From NCBI GenBank assembly GCA_032718475.1, contig JAUCBJ010006177.1, positions 1 through 50,330 on the forward strand: a stretch of DNA of 50,330 nucleotides, read 5' to 3'. The position numbers were made by a program, and so were the translations under genes. Under the pieces are notes generated by a model. The model did not search any database. It saw nothing but the letters and a program-made list of their open reading frames with translations, and was not told the DNA's origin. Source of the stretch: Nemertoderma westbladi. Taxonomy: Eukaryota > Xenacoelomorpha > Nemertodermatida > Nemertodermatidae. Shown here piece after piece: positions 31,720-41,641 of this stretch. How positions within the stretch are numbered: position 1 is the first letter of the stretch; every line of letters begins with the position of its first letter.

Positions 31720-32189
31720 AATTGCAGGGCTGACGTCGATTATTGGTGGCTGCCCAAGCAAGTTTCAGAAGTGATATTTCAATTTCCCAACATGTTTTCA
31801 GCTTTAGGGGCTCCTTCTTTTCCAGCTTCGTTTCCAGTTTCCTTTCCAATAAGATACCTAATTTACGGTTTGACATGTAAGTCTTTGGCTGTTAGTTGCT
31901 ATTTAATTTGTATCTTGAGGAAATCTTAATATCTTCTAAATTTCATATGATATCGAATGATATCTGTTGCCGAATAGGTTTCTGTGGAATATGCTTTTAT
32001 TATATTCAGACAGATAGAAGTTGCAGACTGGTCTTTATCCATTGACTGTAGTACATCAAAATGGTTTTGAACTTTTACGGTATATGCATCCCCTTTACTG
32101 CAGTATATTTCTCGGTTTCTCAAAGATATAAAAAATATACACATTATAATAATTAATTCGCTTGCTTGTCTTGAGTTTACTGACTCTCA

Positions 32190-32261
32190 TACTGAGGCTG
32201 ATCTCTGCAGTCAAGATTACGAGGTTCTAACACAGATTGGGTTGGACGTGCTATATCGTAT
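32190..32261. repeat. 72-bp direct repeat flanking RTE copy F, left
   Basis: From TACTGAGGCTGATCTCTGCA to GTGCTATATCGTAT it matches 33686-33757 with four substitutions and no gaps. It is immediately next to the (TAC)n-reading tail of copy F, as a target site duplication would be. Confidence 0.85.
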
Positions 32262-33677
32262 ACTACTACTACTAGGATCGGCATGCTGCATTGCAGCTGC
32301 ATTTTTAATAATGCTGTGCCGGCTTATCGACAAAATTGCACCGCCACAACTCCCTATCACCCATGACATTTGCTAGATCATCCGCATCTTCAAGGCCAGT
32401 GTCCTTTAAGATGCGTCTCAAGAAAGTCATGGGCTGTCCACCATGCTTATTCACTCCATGAGGCTGCCAAAGTACAAGATTATGCACTCGCTGGTCCTCA
32501 CGGCGAAAGCAATGTCCTGCAAAGCGGAGGCGATTTTGTTCTAGTGTCAAGCTTGGGGGAACCAATGAGACACCTCCAATGTTATATAGTGTCTGGTTGG
32601 AGATGTGTGCATTATATTTGACACAATGAACCCGGCGTAGCATTCTTCTGAATGTGCCATCCAGAGATTTGGTGTCCTCAGCAGTTAGAGCCCAGCATGG
32701 ACTCCCATAGAGGAGTACTGGAACTACTGCTGCTCTAAATAATCGGACCTTAAGTGTCCGATTAATTCTCGGTGACTTCCAAATCCTGGAAAGCCTATTC
32801 AAGGCTGCCCATTCCTTTCCCTTACGTATTCGAAGGTCCTCACCTGACTTCCGGATCCATGATCCCAGGTAACAGAAGTCATCCACATGCTCAAGCATAC
32901 CATCTTTTGAGCTTATGCTCATCCGATCACAGACTTGCTGAGGACTTTCAAAGTTAACTGTCAAAATTTTGGTCTTTCTGGAGTTAATAAAAAGACCAAC
33001 ACTAGAAGCAGCATGTTCTAATGAGCTGAGGAGCCGTTGGGCTCCCTCTAGTGATTCTGAGAGTACTCATAAGTAATCAGCAAAGTCTAGATCAGTTAGG
33101 TACTTGGCAGGATTTCCTCGACTTCTGGAGCCAGTAGGTGGAGTTATCATCACCCCATCATCATTATGATGATCTAAGGACATGCTTAGAACATAGTCAA
33201 CAACAATTATGAACAAGAAAGGTGCAAGTGTGTCTCCCTGGAGGACGCCCCATAACACTTCAAATGGTTCTGTGTCACCGTCAACAGTAGACACAAATGT
33301 TGTCGAACCATCGTATACTGATCTGATTGCTGCAATAATTTCATCAGGAATCCCATATAATGAAAGTATGCTGAACATACGTGAGCGAGAGACTGAATCA
33401 AAGGCCTTGAAGAAGTAAACAAAGATAACAGCCAGATGCCTGTCTTTCTTTTTTGATAACTCTTCAATTATCCTTCTAAGTGCCAAAATGGGCTCCATGG
33501 TCCCACGACCTTTACGGAACCCATTCTGATTTTCACGGAGCAGTCTCTCAATGGGATCCCTGATGCGATTTAATAGAATTCTATTGTATAGCTTTGCAGC
33601 AATGGAGATCAATGAGATTTCCCGAAAAGAACCATAGAGTGTTAGGTTGCCCTTCTTGGGAACTGGCACCAACTTAT
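32262..33677 (-). mobile_element. RTE-like LINE (copy F), 5'-truncated, with two inactivating changes at the catalytic box
   Basis: The minus strand runs from KLVPVPKKGNLTLYGSFR at 33677 to the standard 3' end, where the tail reads TACTACTACTACTAGGATC on the plus strand. The upstream frame ends LTDLDFADYL followed by a stop at about 33067. Thus the second catalytic Asp of FADD is Tyr, and a nonsense codon follows. The downstream frame (32964-32305) is otherwise open. The 72-bp direct repeats on both sides mark this as a single complete insertion event. Confidence 0.85.
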
Positions 33678-33685
33678 AGCTCAGA

Positions 33686-33757
33686 TACTGAGGCTGATCT
33701 CTGCAGTCAAGATTATGATGTTCTAACACAGATTGGGTTGGATGTGCTGTATCGTAT
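33686..33757. repeat. 72-bp direct repeat flanking RTE copy F, right
   Basis: Partner of 32190-32261. It starts eight bases after the 5' truncation point of copy F. On the minus strand it encodes part of an older LINE frame (HPTQSVLEHHNLDCRDQPQY) that continues to the right. Confidence 0.85.
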
Positions 33758-33846
33758 GCCTCACAGTTGATAATGCTGTTTCTCCACCTTTTGCTGATAA
33801 TGACGTAGCCCAACTGCTCGGGTATTAAAAGGTCCACAGCTTCCAA
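33757..33846 (-). pseudogene. LINE endonuclease C-terminal fragment (target of copy F)
   Basis: The minus strand reads MEAVDLLIPEQLGYVIISKR then WRNSIINCEAYDTA. The 'YVIISKRWRNSI-NC-AY--A' line resembles the 'IDYI-VSKRWR-S---CRAY' end of APE-type endonucleases in RTE-like LINEs. It is a short remnant of an older element into which copy F inserted. Confidence 0.5.
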
Positions 33847-33849
33847 TTA

Positions 33850-34865
33850 CACTTTTCCTTTCACTTCATACCCGTATATTTTTATGTTAATGTATTAAAA
33901 ATAATTATCTTTCTGTTCTGATCAAATTGACATATCACTTCGTGCTAAACGTTGTTGTTTGTGACAGGCAAGGGCGTCCCGACCGGGTAAATCGATATCG
34001 TGGATACCTACGCTTCGCTGCGTTTATGGTCACTGTTAAAGTTGAAGGCAGTAGGCCAGTAAAACACAAGAGTTATTGGTTTATCGTTGTTAATAATAGC
34101 TGATATGTGTATAAGTACCGGTAGACAAATCAATAGCACAATCAATAGACACTACTGGCGACGGTGGAAAACCGTCCGACATCCACAGGAATTAATAGCC
34201 AACTCAACACAATTGATTTAGACCAACAGCTATATGGATACTATGTGGAAACCCACCACACAGTCCCACCTACATGGCGACCGACCAATGGATACTTACG
34301 TTATACTTGCCAGATGTGCCCCCCCCCCCCCACCCCAATGGTTGGTTTTTCCCCACTTCTGTCACCCCATGTTCCCTCGGCCCTATGCTAGACTCTCCCC
34401 TGAGATGTGATATTAACCATCTCCCAGCTAGCATTGCATCACCTCATATTCCTTGGTATGCAATATCATATTGGTTGTGATTCGTAAATCAACCCCCCTT
34501 CTCCCGGTAGGTGGCGTGCAGCGGTATGGATCCGCTAACATTGTTTATAGGGACTGACAACAACACTAATTAATATTATTTTAATAAGAAAAGCTTAATA
34601 TTATTTTACTAAAACTTTTAGTACTTAATGTATGTTAATGCATTCCTAAATTAAAACATCGTTTAAAATAAACTTGAATAAAAGGCGACGATATTTTCTA
34701 CGAATAGACGAAATATAATAACATAATATTAATAATACTATATAACGAACACCCACCGGCCCAAATTGAGTCCACACATTGCATAGGGGTGTATCATAAC
34801 ATACTAATTTGCACAGTCCTATAACACCATATATGAATAAACATTATTAGTACTTCTTAACTTAC
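33850..34865. other. Intronic or intergenic DNA, no gene recognised
   Basis: No exon could be supported. A perfect hairpin GACGGT-GGAAA-ACCGTC lies at about 34160, and a C run at about 34321. Confidence 0.4.
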
Positions 34866-35052
34866 AGGTAGTTTATTGTCCAAAGATAAGCTGGTATCAT
34901 CTGCGGTGTTATAATCACCAACAGCCATGTAGTCGAATGATTCACTGCTTACAAGATAATTTGCGTCAGCGAGTTCTGCATATTGGTCATTCAACTGGCA
35001 GATTTTATTATTATCGCTTCGACTAAGATTAATAGATCGACATCGTTTATTA
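34866..35052 (-). CDS. Gene 2, exon 2: C-terminal half of PAN/Apple domain
   Basis: The 187-bp exon has the same length and phases (2 to 0) as gene 1 exon 2. It reads (S)NKRCRSINLSRSDNNKICQL, then NDQYAELADANYLVSSESFD and ends SLSLDNKLP. The acceptor TTTTTTTATAG ends at 35053 and the donor is GTAAG at 34865. The last 135 bp or so are almost identical to gene 1 (about four differences), while the first 50 bp differ at more than a dozen positions. This suggests a partial gene-conversion tract. The role is presumed to be extracellular binding, as for gene 1. Confidence 0.85.
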
Positions 35053-35653
35053 CTATAAAAAAAATTGTTTTAATAATAATTATACATTAATGATAATTAA
35101 ATAATTAATAATTATTCAATATTAAATTAATTTTATTAAAAAGAATCTTTACTAAATTTTATAGGAAACATTAATATACGTTAGAGTAAATGTAATTCAT
35201 TAATTTATTGTATTTGGAAAATATAACAGTAACTACAGTACTATACTACACACACATAAATCAAATAGAAAAACTGATTACACTAGTACATTTATTGAAT
35301 AATTATTTCATTAAACTAAATAGAGTACTTGACTAATGTTTTAAACTAAGTAAGTTACATAAGGAATCATTTTTTTATTGTGAGTTTCAACAACTAACAG
35401 ATAGAGACACAATTTATTTGGTTGCAATGGGAAGAAGTCCAGGAGAAGGTCACAAAGGGTCAGATTAATATACCTATTACATTGTAGTAAGTAATAGTAA
35501 CATCTTTTAAGATTTACATAAGCTTTACATAGTAACAGCTTTTGTCCGGCTGTGAACGATTTAACAAATTTTTTATAAGTAAGCTAACCCACTAAAGCAA
35601 ATATTTCAAAATTGTAACGAAATTGCCACCAGGTACAGTAGTGCTGAACTCAC

Positions 35654-35925
35654 CTCAAACATCTCCGTGAACAGTCAATGACTGACCGAACTTTCTGAGT
35701 AGTTATTACGTGGTTGATTAGTTTCGTATTAGCCAGGAATGAATGTGGCCCCTTTCCAAACTGCCAGTATCGCTGACAACTGGTACTAGTCTGATCCACA
35801 TTGGAGTCAGTGCATGACGATAATGTCGTAATGAGTGACAACATGAAAGTAGTCGAATACAATAGGACTATTCCATTGAATTTAATATTAATGTTTACAT
35901 ACATTTTTCCATGGTTTTGGTACAT
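35654..35925 (-). CDS. Gene 2, exon 1: signal peptide and N-terminal half of PAN domain
   Basis: The frame from 35925 starts MYQNHGKMYVNINIKFNGIV and continues with the hydrophobic stretch LLYSTTFMLSLITTLSSC, a signal peptide. It then reads RYWQFGKGPHSFLANTKLIN and ends IDCSRRCL plus two bases. The second methionine (residue 8) may be the real start because it lies nearer the hydrophobic core. The donor GTGAGT begins at 35653. The length of 272 bp gives phase 2, as in gene 1. YW-FGKG--SFL-N-KLINHVI and DC-RRCL are shared with gene 1, so the two are tandem paralogues about 28.7 kb apart on the same strand. Confidence 0.85.
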
Positions 35926-36734
35926 TATTTTTACGACATAGAATGTAGAGTAGATAGGCCCCTACTAATTCCAAGGCTCCTAGAATCTTAAATGCGACTA
36001 AAATTGACATGATTTGACAGACACTATAATAAAGTAAAATATATGTTTACGTCTATTTATATTTTGTGGGCATTAAGTAACGCATTTCAGCATTGTAATG
36101 CAGATTGATCAGAGATCTCTAGCTGCGATACATAGTGAAAGTGCCGTTTGTTTTGATTAAGTTTTTGTTTAAAGGAAATCACGGATCAAGCAGTGGTGGT
36201 AACAGACTCCGGAGGTTTATTTCAGAGTTTTGGCCGTCTTATGCAGATTACTACCATTTTTCTGGCAGTATAAGTGTTAGACTTTCCATGCAGTACTTCT
36301 ACTGTAGTTGGTCACACTAGCCCGATGCCTAATCTAGGTGGGGCTGTAAAACTGTTGCATCCTACAATTATTTTACATTCTGATGTCCATGAAAGACACC
36401 GGGGGAATCCGATTCGGAATTGAATTCTTGACATACATAGAATTCATAAACACACTGACACTACTTACTGCTTATATATATATGTATATTACGTAATTAT
36501 TCAAATATTATGTGTCAAATTAATATCAAATATACACTGCATAAATTCTAAGGTAGGACCTAATAATATGTCTCGATTCATAATTCTAACTTAGGACATT
36601 TCAAATAATATTTCTCGACAAAATAGTAATGATCAGATCTAAAAACACTTGGGCCTAATATAAATGATAATTAAGAAATATATCTAGCTGAGACCTTAAA
36701 TTCAGTTATCGCGGTGTTATATGCATACAGGGAC
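35926..36734. other. 5' flank of gene 2, no gene recognised
   Basis: AT-rich with a modestly GC-richer patch at 36180-36330. The promoter of gene 2 should lie at its left edge, but no element could be identified with confidence. Confidence 0.4.
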
Positions 36735-36739
36735 AGGAG

Positions 36740-37580
36740 TTATGTAAATATCTTGTTTAATTTAGACGTGAAGCTAATACTTCGCGGAATTTGCATTTCC
36801 AGATAGTCTGCTATTCCTTGTATATTATATTCAAGTCTAAGATCTGAGGTTAGTGGGCAATCGGATATTACGTGACTCTCATCTTGGATTGATTTCCCAT
36901 CGCAGGAGCATACCCGTTCCTCTCTTGGAAGTCTTGCCCACCTGTCTCTTTCCACACGTAGGTTGTGCGAGGAAAGTCTAAAGCGTGTCCAATCCACTCG
37001 CTAGTATTCTGGAACGTTGTATCCACGTGTCGAATATATGTCAGGTGTGGACAAGCTATTGTTCAGGAGTTTGTATGCTTGCCGCTTTGATGACGTGCTA
37101 ATCGCGATCGGTTGCTGCAGTTTAACCCGCTCCCATTGTCGCATACTTCCTGGTTCGTCTAAGATGCTGACGAGGTCGTTGATATATTTACTAGAACTGG
37201 TCTTGTTGCTTAGGGCTATCTCAATACAAATGTGTATTGGATCTACTAGTGAAGATCTATCCAAGATCGACTTGATGAATCGAGATTGGCGTTCTTTGAA
37301 ATAAATTGGTGCGGATGGAATGCCTGATTCCACATATACAAGATCATTGCATGTTGTTTGGCGAACTCCTAATAACCTCTTCACCATTATATACAACCTC
37401 CGCCTCTTTTGATTTCTTCCACCATGTCTCGCATCCGTAAAAAACTCCTGCTGTGGCTGCTGCGTCAAAGACCTTCTTCTTAATCCAGAATGGTGCCTGT
37501 TCGTTGTTTTTCAGGAACATGGAGAATTTCAATATATGATATTGTTTAGATTTCAGATGCGATGCGATAAATATTAACAT
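36740..37580 (-). pseudogene. LINE C-terminal fragment (third lineage)
   Basis: Reading from 37580 down gives HILKFSMFLKNNEQAPFWIK, then KKVFDAAATAGVFYGCETWW. After a frameshift it reads MVKRLLGVRQTTCNDLVYVE with the following SGIPSAPIYFKERQSRFIKS. After an in-frame TAG at about 37001 it reads DWTRFRLSSHNLRVERDRWA and CSCDGKSIQDESHVISDCPL. The thumb 'KKVFDA----V-YGCE-W', 'MVKRLLGVR-TT-ND' and the terminal 'RLSSHNL-IE--RW-R', 'C-C---QDE-HV---CPL' zinc-knuckle-like block place it with LINE proteins of marine invertebrates. It ends within 45 bp of the 18-bp satellite. Confidence 0.7.
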
Positions 37581-37624
37581 TTGGGAATAAAATAAATGTA
37601 ATTGCTAAACTACAGTTTTATTGT

Positions 37625-38061
37625 GTATTATAATACTATACTTTATTATAATACTATACTTTATTATAATACTATACTTTATTATAATACTATACTTTAT
37701 TATAATACTATACTTTATTATAATACTATACTTTATTATAATACTATACTTTATTATAATACTATACTTTATTATAATACTATACTTTATTATAATACTA
37801 TACTTTATTATAATACTATACTTTATTATAATACTATACTTTATTATAATACTATACTTTATTATAATACTATACTTTATTATAATACTATACTTTATTA
37901 TAATACTATACTTTATTATAATACTATACTTTATTATAATACTATACTTTATTATAATACTATACTTTATTATAATACTATACTTTATTATAATACTATA
38001 CTTTATTATAATACTATACTTTATTATAATACTATACTTTATTATAATACTATACTTTATA
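37625..38061. repeat. 18-bp satellite array, left block (about 24 units)
   Basis: The unit TATACTTTATTATAATAC repeats head to tail for about 436 bp with essentially no variation. The array reads as open frame in several registers only because 18 is a multiple of three; it is not coding. It ends at about 38061 where the retrotransposon begins and resumes in the same orientation at 40152. Confidence 0.97.
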
Positions 38062-40151
38062 ATAATTTATTATTGCTATCCACAGCCTCAATGATGCGTT
38101 CGACGATGATGACTGCGACGCAGTGCTACAGATAGACGCAACAAACGCGTTTAACGTTCTTAACAGACAGGCTGCGTTGCACAATATTCGCGCGGTGTGT
38201 CCGGCGTTACACACAGTCGTAACCAACTGCTACAGTCGCCCATCCCGGTTGTTTGTTGGCGGAGACTCCTTGCTCTCCGAGGAGGGTACTACCCAGGGTG
38301 ACCCGGTTGCCATGGCGATGTTTGGGAGCGGGACCTTGCCGTTTATAAGGACGTTGGGCGAGAGCTGTAAGATCCTTCAGCGATGGTTTGCGGATGATGG
38401 GAATGCGGCCGGGAAGCTCGTCGAACTGCGTAAGTACTGGGATATCGTGTCTCGACTTGGCCCGCTGTACGGATACTACCCGTCGAAGTGTCACCTAACT
38501 GTTAAGCTGGATAAGCGGGAGGAGGCCGAGGAATTATTTGCCAATACCGGCGTCATAATAAACACGGTTGGCCACGAACTCCTCGGTGGGGTTATCGGGA
38601 CGGAGGAGTTTCGACGCGAATATACCGCGAAGAAAGTGGAGGAGTTTACGGCCCAGGTCGACCGGATCACCGACATAGCTGCGGTGGATCCCCACTGCGC
38701 GTACGCCGGGCTGGTGTTCGGTTTGTCGTGCCGGTGGCGGTACGTGTCGCGGGTAGTTCCTGGTGCAACCGACCACTTCGGGAAACTCGAAGAGTCGGTA
38801 GAACTCTTCCTCTGCCAGATCACCGGCAGAGCGTCGATTACGTCGGAAGAAAGACTGCTGCTGTCCCTGCCAGTCCGGCACGGTGGATTGGGCGTTCCGG
38901 TTCCCGCCGACCTTGACGCACAGTACGGCAACTCGCGCGATATGTGCGAACCGTTTCAGCTAGCCGATACCCATTCGATGTCGGTGATCCGGGAGCGGCA
39001 GAAGCTGGCATTGGCCGCGCTGAAAGTTCGTGGGGCGCTGCACCTGAAAACTAAAACAGAAGAGGTGTACAGGAATATCTCGCCAAACCAACGCAAGTTG
39101 TGTGAGTTAACCTCAGAGAAAGGCGCTTCAACTTGGCTTAACACCAAACCGCTAACCCAAGTTCAAACTCACCTAGATAAGGAAGAGTTCCGAGACGCCC
39201 TGAGTCTACGTTACGGGTGGTCCCCTAAGGATCTCCCAGCTCGTTGTGCCTGTGGGGAGCGATTTTCCGCTTCGCATATTCTGTCGTGCCCTACTGGAGG
39301 TTTCCCCTCCATAAGGCACAACGAGATCCGCGATTTCGTGGCTGATTCTCTTACCGAGGTGGCGCACAATGTGGCAGTTGAGCCGATGCTCCAGCCACTG
39401 ACAGGCGAGCAGTTCGCCCTCCGATCCGCTTCGACTGACCAGCAGGCGCGGCTGGACGTTTCGGTGAGTGGCTTCTGGGGCAACCGCTTCCAGAGGACCT
39501 TCATCGACGTTTCAGTATTTAACCCGCTGGCCGCTACGAACGCCGCCATGTCTTTGGATGCCGCCCATCGCCATCACGAGGACCGAAAGATCCGGAAGTA
39601 CGAGGAGCGGGTGAGGGAGGTTGAACACGGCAACTTCACTCCCCTCATCTTCACGGCTTTCGGCGGGATGTCCAAAGCCGCCACGCAGTTTGTTACTCGC
39701 CTGGCTCACAAGATCGCAGACAAAAGGGAGGTCCGGTACTCCGACAGTATTACCTGGGTTCGCCGGCGACTGAGTTTCGCGTTGCTGAGGTCGTCGCTGC
39801 TCTGTTTGCGTGGCTGTAGATCAGCTTCTCGCCGCCCAGTCCGCTGCAATATCGCGGAGGCGTCCATTCTCCTGGCGAATGCAAACTCGGACCCAACAGG
39901 CTGAATGGCAGTGCAGTGGTAGGCAGTGCAGTACACAGTACAGCAGTACATACTGTTTAAATAGCAATCTGGTTGCTAGGCAGCCGTCAAATACAGCTGG
40001 TGGTGGTTGTACAATTGTTTTTTAAATTTCCCGCGTTTCTGTAATTACTGTTTTTAATTGTTTGTTATAGTGCCTATAATTGTGTTTGTATTTCTGAAGG
40101 TTTTTATTATTTTGTGAATAAATGAGGCTTGTAAAGTTAAAAAAAAAAAAA
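38062..40151 (+). mobile_element. RLE-type non-LTR retrotransposon inserted in the 18-bp satellite, 5'-truncated
   Basis: The element occupies exactly the gap between two blocks of the same satellite. Its coding part is GC-rich and full of CpG, unlike all neighbouring DNA. The 5' end lies inside the RT domain (AIHSLNDAFDDDDCDAVLQI is already in frame at about 38070). The 3' UTR is about 235 bp and ends in a run of about 14 A at 40138-40151, joined directly to TACTTTATTATAATAC. Target-primed reverse transcription explains the truncation, the poly(A) and the junction. The octamer TACTTTAT is present at both edges but cannot be told from the array itself. Confidence 0.9.
38123..39904 (+). CDS. 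RT plus restriction-like endonuclease (RLE), partial, open
   Basis: The frame is open for 593 codons and continues upstream to the truncation, so the ATG at 38123 is arbitrary. RT motif A is LQIDATNAFNVLNR (residues 2-15), motif B is TTQGDPVAMAMFG (56-68), the catalytic box is RWFADDGNAAGK (about 87-98) and motif D is GYYPSKCHL. A CCHC-type knuckle CACGERFSASHILSC follows at about 375-389 with RHNEIRD after it. The nuclease pattern ARLDVSVSGFW...FIDVSVFNP (about 440-468) and FGGMSKAATQF come next, and the end is RLSFALLRSSLLCLRGCR. Zinc knuckle plus PD-(D/E)xK-like block after the RT is the order in RLE-type LINEs (R2, NeSL, CRE and relatives). The clade is not determined. No frameshift is seen, so the insertion is young. 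Confidence 0.85.
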   Translation: MLQIDATNAFNVLNRQAALHNIRAVCPALHTVVTNCYSRPSRLFVGGDSLLSEEGTTQGDPVAMAMFGSGTLPFIRTLGESCKILQRWFADDGNAAGKLVELRKYWDIVSRLGPLYGYYPSKCHLTVKLDKREEAEELFANTGVIINTVGHELLGGVIGTEEFRREYTAKKVEEFTAQVDRITDIAAVDPHCAYAGLVFGLSCRWRYVSRVVPGATDHFGKLEESVELFLCQITGRASITSEERLLLSLPVRHGGLGVPVPADLDAQYGNSRDMCEPFQLADTHSMSVIRERQKLALAALKVRGALHLKTKTEEVYRNISPNQRKLCELTSEKGASTWLNTKPLTQVQTHLDKEEFRDALSLRYGWSPKDLPARCACGERFSASHILSCPTGGFPSIRHNEIRDFVADSLTEVAHNVAVEPMLQPLTGEQFALRSASTDQQARLDVSVSGFWGNRFQRTFIDVSVFNPLAATNAAMSLDAAHRHHEDRKIRKYEERVREVEHGNFTPLIFTAFGGMSKAATQFVTRLAHKIADKREVRYSDSITWVRRRLSFALLRSSLLCLRGCRSASRRPVRCNIAEASILLANANSDPTG

Positions 40152-40366
40152 ATACTTTATTATAATACTATACTCTATTATAATACTATACTTTATTATA
40201 ATACTATACTTTATTATAATACTATACTTTATTATAATACTATACTTTATTATAATACTATACTTTATTATAATACTATACTTTATTATAATACTATACT
40301 CTATTATAATACTATACTTTATTATAATACTATACTTTATTATAATACTATACTTTATTATAATTA
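40152..40366. repeat. 18-bp satellite array, right block (about 12 units)
   Basis: The same unit and orientation as the left block. Two units near 40170 and 40297 carry a T-to-C change (TACTCTATTATAATACTA), so this side is slightly less homogeneous. It grades into ATTATT-rich sequence at about 40360. Confidence 0.97.
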
Positions 40367-40369
40367 TTA

Positions 40370-41607
40370 TTATTATAATATTATACTTTTTTCTCAAAAT
40401 TCCCTTGTAATTCTTGGTTGGTCCAGTTGTGCTGAGTGTTTACACGAGCGTGATCTTGGATTTGAATAGAAAATAAATATATGATGTATATATTTTATAG
40501 AGTGAAGCTGAACATGAGCAGGTGGCTGCCCCCCATTTGGGGGTTAATTTAGTACAAACCTACCAAAATAGTTTCCGGTTGTGGGTTCCCATGTTAGTTA
40601 ATTCCTAGGGAAGGAACCATATGCGGCTTCAATCATTATTACTAAATCGATATTGTATTGTTGGACTTCTACTGTGCTGAGGAACCTACGCTTCTATACA
40701 ACAACCTCTTAGGATAAAAAATAATAATAAATTCATGAGATGCATACCATTCAGTCACTGGCATTCCTCTTCATTTTCCTCTATACGAATCACGTAATAA
40801 CGTAACTCGGCCTTCATTTTCGTAAAACATCAGCTATCCATAATTACGCAACCCTATATCTGCAATCGAAAATAAGTTTCATATCCCTCTTGTTATACTA
40901 AATGAAGCCCAACAATCGATGAGTATTCTTGGCCCTTCCATTAAATTTAGTCTGAGAATTTTAAAATCAAATCCGTCCTTCTCAAAAGCTTATAAAAAAT
41001 ATTTACTGACCTAATAGTGCTCTACATCGCTAACTACTGCAGTACTCTCTATATATTATACTTGTACAACAATGTTTTGTTTGCTTTCATACACATTGTG
41101 GTGTCTCTTTTCTACATATAATATCAGAATAAGTGAATAGTTGAAAAATACCATGTTAAACGTTGGCAGGTAGGCGTCTTTCACAATATATAATATTGTA
41201 ATATTATGTATAATATTGCAGTATTGAATATTGACCAATACACATACACAATATCAGGTGTCAAGACATTACAGCAACCGGTATCAGTAGATCTGTATAT
41301 GGCAGTATTGTATGGTATGGTATACAGGTATATCAGTAATACAGGTACAGCAGAACGGTACATCCACAATACACAATAGGCTTAGGTAATAAAACCGACA
41401 TACAGACTTTCACAATGTATGTAATGAGGGCAGGCCATGAGTCATAGACAGTTATAATAAAAGTCATTACACACATGATAAACAGTAAGCAGGTGCCGCT
41501 AGAATTATATAATAAAATATAAGGAAAAAGAAATAAAAAACAAGTAGGCCTACAGTATCTCTCGTATAATTATTTATTGAAAAGCAACGTGGTTCTCCAG
41601 CTAACAG

Positions 41608-41641
<34 letters not shown>

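Noticed and set aside
37602-38135. Open frames of repeated YYNTIL hexapeptides
   Set aside because: They come from the 18-bp satellite, whose period keeps frames open. There is no start context or other coding sign.
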